Part shown: in pieces, positions 33,558 to 44,982 of the stretch
How positions within the stretch are numbered: position 1 is the first letter of the stretch
Layout of the letters: the number at the start of each line of letters is the position of its first letter
Assembly: GCF_000427785.1 (NCBI RefSeq)
Contig: NZ_ATYR01000024.1
Location: 16,367 to 80,366 of the forward strand
Reading direction: 5' to 3'
DNA from: Massilia alkalitolerans DSM 17462
GTDB lineage: Bacteria > Pseudomonadota > Gammaproteobacteria > Burkholderiales > Burkholderiaceae_D
Length of the DNA: 64,000 nt
Notes under the pieces: model-generated
What the model was told of the DNA's origin: nothing
Database searches by the model: none
The model's input: only the letters and a program-made list of their open reading frames with translations
Translations under genes and position numbers: made by a program

Positions 33558-34625
33558 ATGGAACAACGCCAGGGCAGGAACTACACCCGCATCGCCATTG
33601 TCGTCCTGCTGACGCTCGGCTGCCTTTACGTCCTCAAGCCTTTCCTGGCCGCGATCCTGTTCGCGGCCTGCGTCGTGATCTCCTCCTGGCCGCTCTACCT
33701 GCGCCTGCAGGTCGCGATGCGCGGGCGCCGTACCCTGGCGGCGTTGACCATGACGCTGTCCCTCACTCTGCTCGTTATCATCCCGCTGTCGATGGTCGCC
33801 TACAACCTGGTCGACGACGTCGCCAGGGGCTTCAGCGAACTGCGTACGGCGGTCGAGCACCGTGAACTGATTCCGCCGTCCTGGATACGCGAACTGCCGC
33901 TGGTGGGCGCAACGATCGATAACTACCTGCGCGAGCTGGTCGCCAGCCGCGAGCAGATGATCGCACTGGCGCAGCGCATGCTGGAGCCGGCGCGGCGCTA
34001 CCTGATCGCCGGCGGCCTGATGCTCGGCACCGGCGTAGTCCAGCTCAGCCTGGCCGCCTTCGTCAGCTTCTTCTTCTACCGCGACGGCAAGGCCCTGCTC
34101 GAGGTGATCGCCGTGACCATGCGGCGCGTGATGGGCGAGGGCGCCGAATCGGTCGCCAACACGGTGAGCCAGACGGTGCGCGGCGTCATGTACGGCCTGC
34201 TCGGCACCGCGCTGGCGCAGGCGGTGGTGGCGGCGATCGGCTTCACCATCGCGGGCGTGCCGGCGGTGCCGCTGCTGTCGGTGATGGTCTTCATCTCGTC
34301 CCTGATCCCGGTCGGCCCGCCGATCATCTGGGGTGGCGCGGCTTTCTGGCTGTTCCTGCATCACGAGACCGGCTGGGCAATCTTCATGGTGATCTGGGGC
34401 ACTTTCCTGATCAGCGGCGTCGACAACGTCGTGCGTCCCATGCTGATCAGCCGCGGCAGCAGCCTGCCTTTCCTGCTCACCCTGCTGGGCGTGCTGGGCG
34501 GGGTGATCGCCTTCGGTTTCGTCGGCATGTTCATCGGGCCGACCCTGCTGGCGGTCGGCTACTCCCTGATGACCGACTGGACCGGCACGCCGGACCGGGT
34601 GATCCGCCAGGATGCCGGCGCCTAG
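33558..34625 (+). CDS. AI-2E family transporter (PerM/YdiK-like)
   Basis: A 355-residue membrane protein with about eight segments in the typical arrangement: paired segments at residues 10-45 and 58-85, an amphipathic periplasmic region, then VQLSLAAFVSFFFYRDG, ISSLIPVGPPIIWGGAAFWL, the NVVRPMLISRG loop and VLGGVIAFGFVGMFIGPTLLAV. Family members export signalling or small organic molecules; the substrate here is unknown. It is preceded by the repeat at 33389. Confidence 0.88.
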   Translation: MEQRQGRNYTRIAIVVLLTLGCLYVLKPFLAAILFAACVVISSWPLYLRLQVAMRGRRTLAALTMTLSLTLLVIIPLSMVAYNLVDDVARGFSELRTAVEHRELIPPSWIRELPLVGATIDNYLRELVASREQMIALAQRMLEPARRYLIAGGLMLGTGVVQLSLAAFVSFFFYRDGKALLEVIAVTMRRVMGEGAESVANTVSQTVRGVMYGLLGTALAQAVVAAIGFTIAGVPAVPLLSVMVFISSLIPVGPPIIWGGAAFWLFLHHETGWAIFMVIWGTFLISGVDNVVRPMLISRGSSLPFLLTLLGVLGGVIAFGFVGMFIGPTLLAVGYSLMTDWTGTPDRVIRQDAGA

Positions 34626-34716
34626 ACTCCGCCCGCAAGCCGTGGCATTGCGTGAGATTTCCTGTCATTCGCAGCTGCTAGACTCCTCGCCCGTACTTCA
34701 GCTGGAGAAGCTTCGA

Positions 34717-35532
34717 ATGAGACTGCGCGCGCATTGCCTGCACCTGGCCATCCTTGCCTGCATCGCCCAAACGTCCCAGGCGGACGATGGACTGACTCAG
34801 ACCACGATCTCCGTCCATGCCGGCGGCAAACCGGTCGGCGGGCTGATTTTCCCGATCGGCGCCAAGGTCAAGACCTCGGCCGTGGCCAACCGTGTCGACA
34901 CGGGCGACAAGCAGCTCCGCTATGCCGGCAACGTGCAGGGCCGGATCACGATCCCGGCCGGAGAAGTCATCCTGTTCGGCGACGAGCTGGTGGTCAGTAC
35001 CGAAGCGATCAGCGCCGAACGGCAGCGGGCCGTGCGCGACCTCGAAGCGATGGCCGGACCTGACCAGCTGTACCGCGGCCGTTCGCTGACCGGTGAACTC
35101 AGCGCGGAGGAATGGAAGCTGCAGACGAGTATCGACGTCGCCAACATGAAGCGGCTGGCCGAGATCATCGATAGCTTCGGCTGGCCCGGCCTGCGCTTCG
35201 CCGGCGCGGCCTCGCAGACCGCGTTCGCCGTCCTGCAGCACGCCGATCCGGCCAGCCAGCGCAAATACCTGCCGCTGCTACGCGACGCGGTGGGGCGCAG
35301 CGATGCCCTCGGCAGCCACCTTGCAATGCTCGAGGACCGCGTCCGCCTTGGCGAGGGCAAGCCCCAGCTGTACGGCAGCCAGCTGAGCGGCGATCCGCCG
35401 CGCTTCGATCCGATCGAGGACGAAGCCCGGGTCGACGAACGCCGGCGCAGCATCGGCCTGGAGCCCCTGGCCGACTACGCCAGGCGCTTTGGGCTGACTT
35501 ACACGCCCAAGGGCGAGCAACAGCTGGATTGA
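34717..35532 (+). CDS. exported DUF6624-like protein
   Basis: A 271-residue protein with a signal peptide (cleavage after SQA near residue 20). The C-terminal half resembles DUF6624: DQLYRG, LAEIIDSFGWPGLRFAG, ASQTAFAVLQHADPASQRKYL, HLAMLEDRVRLGEGKPQLYG and the closing RRRSIGLEPLADYARRFGL. The N-terminal half (VHAGGKPVGGLIFPIG) is not recognised. No catalytic mechanism is known for the family. GGAG lies 10 nt before ATG 34717; the frame upstream of it lacks a signal. Confidence 0.75.
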   Translation: MRLRAHCLHLAILACIAQTSQADDGLTQTTISVHAGGKPVGGLIFPIGAKVKTSAVANRVDTGDKQLRYAGNVQGRITIPAGEVILFGDELVVSTEAISAERQRAVRDLEAMAGPDQLYRGRSLTGELSAEEWKLQTSIDVANMKRLAEIIDSFGWPGLRFAGAASQTAFAVLQHADPASQRKYLPLLRDAVGRSDALGSHLAMLEDRVRLGEGKPQLYGSQLSGDPPRFDPIEDEARVDERRRSIGLEPLADYARRFGLTYTPKGEQQLD

Positions 35533-35542
35533 CCAGCATCAC

Positions 35543-35591
35543 TTGTGCTTGTCCTTAATGCGTATATAATCCATATATGGAACGTATATGG
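35543..35591 (+). promoter_or_regulatory. promoter and candidate operator of the ParD-like/map operon
   Basis: TTGTGC (35543-35548) and a perfect TATAAT (35565-35570) are 16 nt apart. Directly after the -10 is the palindrome CCATATATGG (35571-35580), and its TATATGG (35574-35580) repeats at 35585-35591, 11 nt further on. This arrangement fits autorepression by the ribbon-helix-helix protein encoded next. The operator role is inferred. Confidence 0.55.
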
Positions 35592-35599
35592 AGATTATG

Positions 35600-35842
35600 G
35601 TGGGAATCGTAAATATCGACGACGAAGTACATGATCAGATCCGCAAGGCGAGCAGCGTGTCCTGCCGTTCGATCAACGCGCAGGCGGCCTTCTGGATCAA
35701 GATCGGGATGCTGTGCGAGATGAACCCGACGATGAGCTTTAACGAGATCGTTGGGCGCGAGCTGAAGGCTGCCGGGGTGGCGCCGGAAAACGTGCGGGTA
35801 GCGGGAGGACCGCCGGACGCCGTCAAGGCGGCGGCGGCATGA
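35600..35842 (+). CDS. ParD-like ribbon-helix-helix antitoxin-family protein
   Basis: An 80-residue protein, MGIVNIDDEVHDQI, then SCRSINAQAAFWIKIGMLCE, with the short beta strand and two helices of the ParD-like family (PF11903). The GTG at 35600 gives the family-standard MGIV start and has GGAG 6 nt upstream; ATGs at 35588 and 35597 would add up to four residues. It overlaps the methionine aminopeptidase gene by four bases (ATGA), the position normally held by a toxin. No ParE-like toxin gene is present. Confidence 0.8.
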   Translation: MGIVNIDDEVHDQIRKASSVSCRSINAQAAFWIKIGMLCEMNPTMSFNEIVGRELKAAGVAPENVRVAGGPPDAVKAAAA

Positions 35843-36602
35843 CCAAGCGGCCTGAAGAAATTGCGCTGATGGCCGAATCGGGCCGGCTGCTGGCGGGCGT
35901 GTTCGCCCATCTCGACAGCCTGAACCTGATCGGCATGTCGACCATGCAGGTGAACGACCTGGTCGAGCGTTTCATCGTCGATGCGCTGGGCGCGCGTCCG
36001 GCCAGCAAGGGCCAGTACGGCTATGCCTATGCGCTGAATTCCTCCCGCAACGACGTGGTCTGCCACGGCGTGCCCTCGCACACCGAGATCCTGCAGAGCG
36101 GCGACATCGTCAACCTCGACATCACGCTCGAGAAGAACGGCTACATCGCCGACTCCAGCAAGACCTACCTGGTGGGCGAGGTGTCGCCGGCGGCGAAGCG
36201 GCTGGTGAAGGTGACCTATGAGGCGATGTGGAAGGGCATCCGGGCCGTGCGTCCCGGCGCGCGCCTGGGCGACGTCGGCCACGCCATCGAGCGCCACGCG
36301 CGCAGGCATGGCTATACGGTGGTGCGCGACTACTGCGGCCACGGCATCGGGCGCGAGATGCACGAGCCGCCCCAGGTGCTGCACTGGGGACGGCCGCGGA
36401 CCGGGCTGGTACTGCGCGAAGGCATGACCTTCACCATCGAACCGATGCTCAACCAGGGGCGCCATGCCGTGCGTACCGAAGACGACGGCTGGACCGTCGT
36501 CACTTGCGACGGCCAGCTGTCGGCGCAGTTCGAACATACCGTCGCGGTCACGCGCCAGGGCGTGCGGGTCCTGACCCTGCGCCCCGGCGAGACGATACAA
36601 GC

Positions 36603-36606
<4 letters not shown>
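35839..36606 (+). CDS. map: type I methionine aminopeptidase (probable second copy)
   Basis: A 255-residue cobalt/iron peptidase that removes N-terminal Met. The metal ligands are visible in NLDITLEKNGYIADSSKTY (two Asp), GHGIGREMHEPP (His), TIEPML (Glu) and QFEHTVAV (Glu), and the substrate His in VCHGVPSH is present. It is translationally coupled to a ParD-like gene. The housekeeping map usually sits beside rpsB-tsf, absent here, so this is probably a paralogue. Its TAG stop overlaps the stop of the convergent TerC gene. Confidence 0.93.
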
Positions 36607-37358
<752 letters not shown>

Positions 37359-37432
37359 GGCCGCTCCGTTATGAAAAATGCCATGGTAGCAGCCTGCCGC
37401 ATTATGCAGAGCACAGCCGCGGCGCCACCCGG

Positions 37433-37855
37433 TCAGGCCTGCAGGGCGGTGACGATGCGGGCGGCGATTTGTTGCAGCTGCCCGGTATCCGCCGGCACCG
37501 CGGCGTGCGGCCGGAGCGCCGCCGCCTCCTCGCGCGGCACGATGTGGAAGTGCACGTGCGGGACGGTCTGGCCCGCCGCGCTGCCGTTGAACTGGGCCAC
37601 CATGATGCCCGGCACGCCCATCGCGGCCTTGACCGCGGCCGCCACCTTCTTGGTGCTGCGGATGCAGGCTGCGGCCGCGTCGTCGGACAGGCCGAACAGC
37701 TCGACGGCCGCCTCTTTCGGCAGCACCAGCACATGGCCTGGGGCCTGCGGCATGATGTCCATGATGGCGAGCGTGTACTCGTCCTCGTAGACCTTGATGC
37801 AGGGGAGTTCGCCGCGCAGGATGCGGGCAAACGGGTTGTTGGGATCGTATTCCAT
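37433..37855 (-). CDS. HIT-family hydrolase
   Basis: A 140-residue histidine-triad protein with the active-site motif HVHFHIVPR, plus FARILRGELPCIKVYED and PQAPGHVLVLPKE. HIT proteins hydrolyse nucleoside phosphoramidates and related adducts. It lies 74 nt upstream of the TerC gene on the same strand and may be cotranscribed with it. Confidence 0.92.
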   Translation of the reverse strand: MEYDPNNPFARILRGELPCIKVYEDEYTLAIMDIMPQAPGHVLVLPKEAAVELFGLSDDAAAACIRSTKKVAAAVKAAMGVPGIMVAQFNGSAAGQTVPHVHFHIVPREEAAALRPHAAVPADTGQLQQIAARIVTALQA

Positions 37856-37924
37856 TTGCTTGCTCCGTCGAAGTCGATCGGCGCCTGACGGACAAAGTCC
37901 GGGCCGGGCGCTTGTTATGTTAGC

Positions 37925-38080
37925 TCACGGTCCCAGGCCAGCACGTTCCATGAATACGAAAAAAGTCCAGAAGACGAGGACGCTGACGACGGCGCCAAGG
38001 AAGTAGAAGCCGCCCGGAACGGAAATGCCGCTCACCAGGGAAAAACCCCAGATTCCCGCTGGGAGCCTCGGGAAACCCAT
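37925..38080 (-). CDS. hypothetical small membrane protein
   Basis: A 51-codon open frame with one hydrophobic segment (SVPGGFYFLGAVVSVLVFW) and a short charged tail (MERAGLGP). It lies in a 332-nt gap between the HIT gene and the hybrid kinase gene that otherwise shows nothing I recognise. The codons are reasonable for this genome, but no clear ribosome-binding site precedes the ATG, so it remains tentative. Confidence 0.35.
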   Translation of the reverse strand: MGFPRLPAGIWGFSLVSGISVPGGFYFLGAVVSVLVFWTFFVFMERAGLGP

Positions 38081-38187
38081 GTCAACGCAGAAGCGCTGAG
38101 CATAGCACCGTGGAGGCAGGTCAAAATTTGCACATTGTCACTGCTACGGTTCGCGTGCCTCGCAGACGATCCGAGCGCCGGCCGGGA

Positions 38188-39783
<1,596 letters not shown>

Positions 39784-39787
39784 GGCT

Positions 39788-40603
39788 TCAGTCCAGGGTG
39801 GCGGCCAGGAAGGCGTCGATCGCGCGCGAGCTGGCGGTCGGCGCGCTCATGTGCGGGCAATGGCCGATGTTGTCGATCACGTGGAGCTGGGAGCGGGGCA
39901 GGTGCCGGGCCAGGTGCTCGCCGGCGCTGCGTGGGGCGATCAGGTCGTCGCTGCACTGCAGGATCAAAGCCGGCGTCGTGGAGCGGGGCAGGTCGGCGCG
40001 GTGGTCGGACAGGAAGGTGACGCGCGCGAAGTGCTTGGCGATGTCGGGATCGTTGCGGCAGAAGCTGTCGGTGAGTTCCTGGCGCAGGGCAGGGCGGTTG
40101 GGCGCGCCCATGATGGCGGGCGCCAGGCTGCTCGACCAGCCCATGTAGTTCGCTCCCATGGTTTCGAGCAGTTCGGCGATGTCCTCGCGCTCGAAGCCGC
40201 CGACATAGCCGGGATGCTTGCTCAGGTCATTGATATAGCAGGCCGAGGGCGCCACCATCACCTGGGCCACGAAGCGGCCCGGATCCTCGATGGCGGCGAG
40301 CATGCCGATCATGGCGCTCACCGAGTGGCCGACCAGGATCACCGGCCCGGTCGCGAATTCGTCGAGGATCTCCAGCAGGTCGCCGGCATAGCCGTGCAGG
40401 CCGGCGTAGCGCGTCCGGTCGTAGGCGGAGAGGTCTGAGCGGCCGCTGCCGACCAGGTCGTAGGTGATGACGCGAAAGCGGTTTTCGTAGACGGGCGCCA
40501 GGTAGCGCCACATGACCTGGTCGCAGCCGAAGCCGTGCGAGAACAGCATGGTGGCCCCGCCCTGGCCGGAAACATGCACGTTGTTGCGTACTTGCAGGGA
40601 CAT
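39788..40603 (-). CDS. RsbQ/KAI2-like alpha/beta hydrolase
   Basis: A 271-residue hydrolase closely resembling Bacillus RsbQ: FSHGFGCDQVMWRYLAP, VGSGRSDLSAYDRTRY, nucleophile Ser94 in VGHSVSAMIGM, FLSDHRADLP, the acid in LQCSDDLIAP (219/220) and His248 in GHCPHMSAP. RsbQ is required for signalling through the PAS protein RsbP, and plant D14/KAI2 hormone receptors share the fold. Here the partner is the PAS hybrid kinase that begins 4 nt downstream. ATG 40603 has GAGGAG 5 nt upstream; ATG 40606 is also possible. Confidence 0.9.
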   Translation of the reverse strand: MSLQVRNNVHVSGQGGATMLFSHGFGCDQVMWRYLAPVYENRFRVITYDLVGSGRSDLSAYDRTRYAGLHGYAGDLLEILDEFATGPVILVGHSVSAMIGMLAAIEDPGRFVAQVMVAPSACYINDLSKHPGYVGGFEREDIAELLETMGANYMGWSSSLAPAIMGAPNRPALRQELTDSFCRNDPDIAKHFARVTFLSDHRADLPRSTTPALILQCSDDLIAPRSAGEHLARHLPRSQLHVIDNIGHCPHMSAPTASSRAIDAFLAATLD

Positions 40604-40716
40604 CATGGCTCCTCGTGGTCGCTACCGCCGGGAATCCCGTCGTCCACGAGTATGCGTCAGGAGTATTGCAAGCGCAACAACTTTGTATACTTCAATGCTG
40701 GAAAGGTTTCAAGCCT

Positions 40717-42063
40717 TCAGTCGCGTTCGTCGTGCCCGTCCTCGCGCTCGCCCTTTGGAAAGACCTTCACCAGGAGGATGCGCGGACCGTTCATCTTCTT
40801 GACCACCACGTCGAACTGCGGGAAGCCGATGCGCTGCCCCTGCTTGGGGATGTCGCCCAGCTTGGCCATCAGGAGGCCGCCCACCGATTCGACGTCGTCC
40901 AGGCCCATCTCCTCGTTGTCGATGTCGATCCCGAGCAGGCGCTCGAGCGAGAAGATCGGCAGGCTGGCCTTGCCGATCCAGGTGCCGTCGGGCTGGGACA
41001 TCCAGTCGTTCTCGTTCATGCGGAACTCGTCGCGGATCTCGCCCACCATGGCGCCCAGCAGGTTGTCGAGCGTGATGAAGCCGACCGGTCGCTTGCCCTT
41101 TTCGCCGATCAGGGCGAAGTGCGGGGCGCCGCTCTTGAAGCGCCGGAAGATGTCCTGCGCCTTGGTGCGCGCCGAGATGGTCTCGACCGGGCGCAGGTGC
41201 TGGGTCAGGTCGGTGATGGCGCGCCCGGCCTGCTGGGTGAAGAACAGGTCCTTCAGGTGGATCACGCCCAGCACTTCCTCGCCTTCCTCGTCGAAGTAGG
41301 GGTAGCGCGAGAAGCGGTTGCGGCGCACCGTCTCCATGTTTTCCTCGAGCGAGCGGCTGGCATACAGGGCGCTGACCTCGTTGATCGGCCGCATCAGGTC
41401 GGACACGGCCAGCTGGGTGAAGTCGAGCGACTGCGCCAGGATGTTGCGTTCGTCGTTCGTGAATTTCTCGCCCGGCGCGCTGGTGTTGGAGCGCAGGATC
41501 ATCTTCAGCTCGTCGGTCGAGTAATGGGTGTCGTGGCTGCCGCTGCCGGCAAGGCCGGCCACGCGCAGCACCATGTTGGCGCTGGCGTTGAGCAGGGCAA
41601 TCGCCGGATACATTGCCCAGTAGAAGGCGTACAGCGGGATGGCGCACCACAGCGCCACCTCTTCGGGCAGGCGGATGGCGAGCGACTTGGGCGCCAGTTC
41701 GCCCACCACGATGTGCAGGAAGGAGATGACAGAGAAGGCCACCACGAAGGAGACGCCGTGGATCAGCTCGGGCGAGGTCACGCCCAGCAAGGCGAATACG
41801 GGTTCAAGCAGGCTGGCAAAGGCCGGTTCGCCGACCCAGCCCAGGCCCAGCGAGGCCAGGGTGATGCCGAGCTGACAGGCGGAGAGGTAGGCGTCGAGCT
41901 GGCCGTGGACCTTGCCGAGGATGCGTCCGCGCAGGCCGGTGGTCCTGGCGATGGCGTGTACGCGGGTCTTGCGCAACGTGACGATGCTGAATTCAGCCGC
42001 CACGTAGAAGCCGTTCAGCGCCACCAGGAACAGGGCTAGAACGACGAACAGAAAGTTTTCCAT
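40717..42063 (-). CDS. CNNM/CorC (hemolysin-family) membrane protein
   Basis: A 448-residue protein with a DUF21/CNNM membrane domain (about residues 1-200, LVALNGFYVAAEFSIVTLRKTR and LGITLASLGLGWVGEPAF), a CBS pair (about 215-335, MRPINEVSAL and GFITLDNLLGAMVGEI) and a CorC_HlyC domain at the end. These proteins export Mg2+ or Co2+; the hemolysin label is historical. It is monocistronic, followed on the minus strand by the RsbQ-like gene after about 110 nt. Confidence 0.9.
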   Translation of the reverse strand: MENFLFVVLALFLVALNGFYVAAEFSIVTLRKTRVHAIARTTGLRGRILGKVHGQLDAYLSACQLGITLASLGLGWVGEPAFASLLEPVFALLGVTSPELIHGVSFVVAFSVISFLHIVVGELAPKSLAIRLPEEVALWCAIPLYAFYWAMYPAIALLNASANMVLRVAGLAGSGSHDTHYSTDELKMILRSNTSAPGEKFTNDERNILAQSLDFTQLAVSDLMRPINEVSALYASRSLEENMETVRRNRFSRYPYFDEEGEEVLGVIHLKDLFFTQQAGRAITDLTQHLRPVETISARTKAQDIFRRFKSGAPHFALIGEKGKRPVGFITLDNLLGAMVGEIRDEFRMNENDWMSQPDGTWIGKASLPIFSLERLLGIDIDNEEMGLDDVESVGGLLMAKLGDIPKQGQRIGFPQFDVVVKKMNGPRILLVKVFPKGEREDGHDERD

Positions 42064-42122
42064 TGAAGAGATTTAGTTAAAAAATGGCAATAGCCGACAT
42101 CATTGTACCGCTCATGCCTTCC

Positions 42123-43031
42123 TCATGTGCCGGCCAATACCCCCTTGTGCACTGCGGACAGGATGGCTTCGACGGCCGGATGCTTGATCTTGCGCTCGTT
42201 CGAGATCGCATAGAAGTGCTCGCGCACCTGCGGCACCCGCCCCACCAGCAGCGCGTTGAACTGCTCCTCGAGGTCGTGGACCAGGGCGGCCGGAGCGAAG
42301 AACAGCCCCAGTCCGCGCCGGCCGAAGGTGTTGAGCAGGGCATTGTCCATGAACTCGCCGACGATGTCGGGACGCACGCCCTGCAGCTCGAACCATTCGT
42401 CGATCTTGCCGCGCAAGGCATTATTGCGGGTCGGTAGCAGGAAGGGCGCGCCGTTCAGCGAGCGCGGGAAGTCCGCGCCCCAGTCCTTCACCAGGCCGGG
42501 CGCGCCGACCACGATGGTCTCGCTGTCGCTCAGCAGGTGGCTGAACACGCGCAGCGTCGTGCCCGAGCGCACCGCGCGGTCGGTCAGCACCACGTCGAGC
42601 TTGTGCAGGGCCAGGTCGGCCAGCAGTTCGTCGAATTCGCCTTCGTAGCAGACCATGCGCACCGGGCGCGGCAGCTGGGTGGCGATTTCCAGCAGCCGGT
42701 AGGCGGTCAGCTTGGGCAGCGAATCGGAAATGCCGACCGTCAGGCGGGTGCGCGCGCTATCGGACTCGGCCAGCGCTTCCTGCATCTGCTCTCCCAGAAG
42801 GAAGATCTGGTCGGCGTAGGACAAGGCCAGGCGCCCGGCCTCGGTTAAAGTCAGTCTCCGGCCCTGCTGGGTGAACAGGGACTTGCCGAGGGACAGTTCG
42901 AGCTGTGCCAGCTGGGTACTGACGGTCTGGATCGCCAGGCCCAGGCGTTCGGCGGCGCGCGTGATGCTGCCTTCCTTGGCGACGACCCAGAAGTAGTACA
43001 GGTGGCGGAAATTCGGAGGCGTATGGTTCAT
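42123..43031 (-). CDS. NhaR-like LysR-family regulator
   Basis: A 302-residue LysR regulator whose N-terminus (NFRHLYYFWVVAKEGSITRAA) and mid-region (CYEGEFDELLADLALHKLD, VLTDRAV, GPNFP-like ADFPRSLNGAPFLLPT) match NhaR, the sodium/pH-responsive activator of nhaA in enterobacteria. No Na+/H+ antiporter is adjacent; the divergent neighbour is the DUF475/TerC-like gene, which is therefore the best candidate target. Confidence 0.8.
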   Translation of the reverse strand: MNHTPPNFRHLYYFWVVAKEGSITRAAERLGLAIQTVSTQLAQLELSLGKSLFTQQGRRLTLTEAGRLALSYADQIFLLGEQMQEALAESDSARTRLTVGISDSLPKLTAYRLLEIATQLPRPVRMVCYEGEFDELLADLALHKLDVVLTDRAVRSGTTLRVFSHLLSDSETIVVGAPGLVKDWGADFPRSLNGAPFLLPTRNNALRGKIDEWFELQGVRPDIVGEFMDNALLNTFGRRGLGLFFAPAALVHDLEEQFNALLVGRVPQVREHFYAISNERKIKHPAVEAILSAVHKGVLAGT

Positions 43032-43044
43032 ATCTTCTGTTTTT

Positions 43045-43071
43045 GCGAAGTAATTCTTCGATTATCTTCGC
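43045..43071. promoter_or_regulatory. candidate LysR-type operator between nhaR-like and DUF475 genes
   Basis: GCGAAG (43045-43050) faces CTTCG at 43056-43060 and CTTCGC at 43066-43071, giving overlapping dyads 14-40 nt upstream of the regulator start. The position fits autoregulation by the LysR protein. Only the symmetry supports this. Confidence 0.35.
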
Positions 43072-43190
43072 TTTTTCAATATTCGCCCAGCCCTCATACT
43101 GCGTAGGTCTTCTGGACGAAAAAAGATACTGACACAACAACTCATCGCATATTCAAAAAACTTAACTGAAAAATAAGGGGAAACGACAAC

Positions 43191-44237
43191 ATGAAGCACT
43201 TTACGTGGTCATTCATCGTGACCGCAGTCTGTATGGCATTGGCAGGCTGGTGGGGTTACGACCATGGTGGCGTCGCCGGCATGATAACGGCGCTGGGCGT
43301 GACGGCAATCCTGTCGGTCATGGAAGTCTCACTGTCTTTCGACAACGCGGTGGTGAACGCCTCGGTGCTGAAAGGCTGGGACGAGTTCTGGCTCAAGCTG
43401 TTCCTGGGCCTGGGCATGATCATCGCCGTGTTCGGCATGCGCCTGGTATTCCCGCTGGTGATCGTCGCCGTGGCGGCCGACCTGGGCATGATGGAGGTCT
43501 GGAACCTGGCCTTGACGAATCCGAAGGAGTTCTCGGGTCACCTGACCGAGCACCATGCGGAAGTGGCGGCCTTCGGCGGCATGTTCCTGCTGCTGGTGTT
43601 CCTGAACTTCATGCTGGATGACGAGAAGGAAGTGCACTGGCTCGGCAACATCGAGCGCAAGATCGGCTCGCTCGGCAAGGTGTCCTCGATCTCGGTGCTG
43701 GTGGCGCTGGCTGCGCTGATGTACTCGACCAGCTGGATCGCCGAAGGCCAGAAGATGATCGTCCTGATCGCCGGCCTGTGGGGCATCGTGGTGTACATCG
43801 GTGTCGACATGATTTCCGGCCTGCTCGAAAAGAGCGAGTCGGATGCGGGCAGCGACGTGGGCGAGATGGTCAAGCGCGGCGGTATCGGCGGCTTCCTGTA
43901 CCTCGAAGTTCTGGATGCATCGTTCAGCTTCGACGGCGTGATCGGCGCTTTCGCGATCACCAGCGACGTCGTGATCATCATGCTGGGCCTGGCGATCGGC
44001 GCGATGTTCGTGCGTTCGATGACGGTCTACCTGGTGCGCCAGGGCACGCTCGACGAGTTCGTCTACCTGGAGCACGGCGCGCACTATGCGATCGGTATCC
44101 TGGCCGTGATCATGCTGGTCAGCATGCACATGCACGTGCCTGAGCTGATCACCGGCGGCGTTGGCCTGGCCTTCATCCTGGCCTCGCTGTGGAGCTCGAT
44201 CCAGCACAAGAAGAAGCACGCGGCACTCGAAGCCTAA
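43191..44237 (+). CDS. DUF475 (TerC-superfamily) membrane protein
   Basis: A 348-residue membrane protein with eight or nine segments. It carries two TerC-like acidic motifs, LSVMEVSLSFDNAVVNASVL and LEVLDASFSFDGVIGAF, the signature of DUF475. It begins a plus-strand stress cluster with two TerD genes and an AIM24-like gene. By analogy with TerC it may anchor a membrane-associated metal-sensing or tellurite-tolerance complex. AGGGGAAA precedes the ATG by about 8 nt. Confidence 0.88.
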   Translation: MKHFTWSFIVTAVCMALAGWWGYDHGGVAGMITALGVTAILSVMEVSLSFDNAVVNASVLKGWDEFWLKLFLGLGMIIAVFGMRLVFPLVIVAVAADLGMMEVWNLALTNPKEFSGHLTEHHAEVAAFGGMFLLLVFLNFMLDDEKEVHWLGNIERKIGSLGKVSSISVLVALAALMYSTSWIAEGQKMIVLIAGLWGIVVYIGVDMISGLLEKSESDAGSDVGEMVKRGGIGGFLYLEVLDASFSFDGVIGAFAITSDVVIIMLGLAIGAMFVRSMTVYLVRQGTLDEFVYLEHGAHYAIGILAVIMLVSMHMHVPELITGGVGLAFILASLWSSIQHKKKHAALEA

Positions 44238-44243
44238 AACAAG

Positions 44244-44262
44244 GGGCAGGCCTGGCCTGCCC
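44244..44262 (+). terminator. hairpin after DUF475 gene
   Basis: GGGCAGG (44244-44250) pairs with CCTGCCC (44256-44262) over CCTGG. There is no T tract. It may separate DUF475 from the TerD genes or stabilise the 3' end. Confidence 0.35.
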
Positions 44263-44351
44263 TGCAAGAACCGCACGGCGAGTGGCAGAACACCAGCTCG
44301 CTGTGCTACTACCCCCGGTGTTCAGAAGTATTTTTTAGGAGAGTCACAATC

Positions 44352-44927
44352 ATGGCAATCAGTCTGCAAAAAGGCGGCAACGTCAACCTGTCGAAAGAAG
44401 CTCCTGGCCTGACCCAGCTGAAGGTCGGCCTCGGTTGGGACACCCGCGCCACCGATGGCGCAGCGTTCGACCTCGACGGCGCGGTGTTCCTGCTGAACTC
44501 GTCGGGCAAGGTGCGTTCGGATGGCGACTTCATCTTCTACAACAACCTGAAGTCGGCCGACGGCTCGGTGGTCCACTCGGGCGACAACACCACCGGCGCA
44601 GGCGAGGGCGACGACGAAACCGTGTCGATCGACCTGAGCAAGGTGCCGGCGGACGTCGACAAGGTCGTGCTGGCCGTGACCATCCACGACGCCGAAGCGC
44701 GCCGCCAGAACTTCGGCATGGTCGGCAAGGCCTTCATCCGCTGCATCAACGCCGCCAACAATAGCGAGATCGCGCGCTACGACCTGTCGGAAGACAGCTC
44801 CACAGAAGCGGCGATGATCTTCGGCGAGGTGTATCGTAACGGCGCCGACTGGAAGTTCCGCGCGATCGGCCAGGGCTTCGCGGGCGGCCTCGGGCCTCTC
44901 GCCAAGAACTACGGCGTCAACGTTTAA
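44352..44927 (+). CDS. TerD-family stress protein (copy 1)
   Basis: A 191-residue TerD/TerE-type protein: ISLQKGGNVNLSKEAPGL, GLGWDTR, the calcium-binding block FDLDGAVFLL, DGDFIFYNN, HSGDNTTGAGEGDDE, and the closing GQGFAGGLGPLAKNYGV. TerD domains bind Ca2+ and work with TerC-type membrane proteins in tellurite, phage and oxidative stress tolerance. It pairs with the TerD paralogue at 45702. Confidence 0.93.
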   Translation: MAISLQKGGNVNLSKEAPGLTQLKVGLGWDTRATDGAAFDLDGAVFLLNSSGKVRSDGDFIFYNNLKSADGSVVHSGDNTTGAGEGDDETVSIDLSKVPADVDKVVLAVTIHDAEARRQNFGMVGKAFIRCINAANNSEIARYDLSEDSSTEAAMIFGEVYRNGADWKFRAIGQGFAGGLGPLAKNYGVNV

Positions 44928-44939
44928 ATAACAATGCTC

Positions 44940-44964
44940 GCGGCCCGCGCCAGGTGCGGGCCGC
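44940..44964 (+). terminator. hairpin between TerD copy 1 and AIM24-like gene
   Basis: GCGGCCCGC (44940-44948) pairs perfectly with GCGGGCCGC (44956-44964) across a 7-nt loop, only 18 nt before the next start codon. No T tract; an intercistronic stabilising or attenuating role is possible. Confidence 0.35.
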
Positions 44965-44982
44965 TTACGAAAGGAAGTCCAC

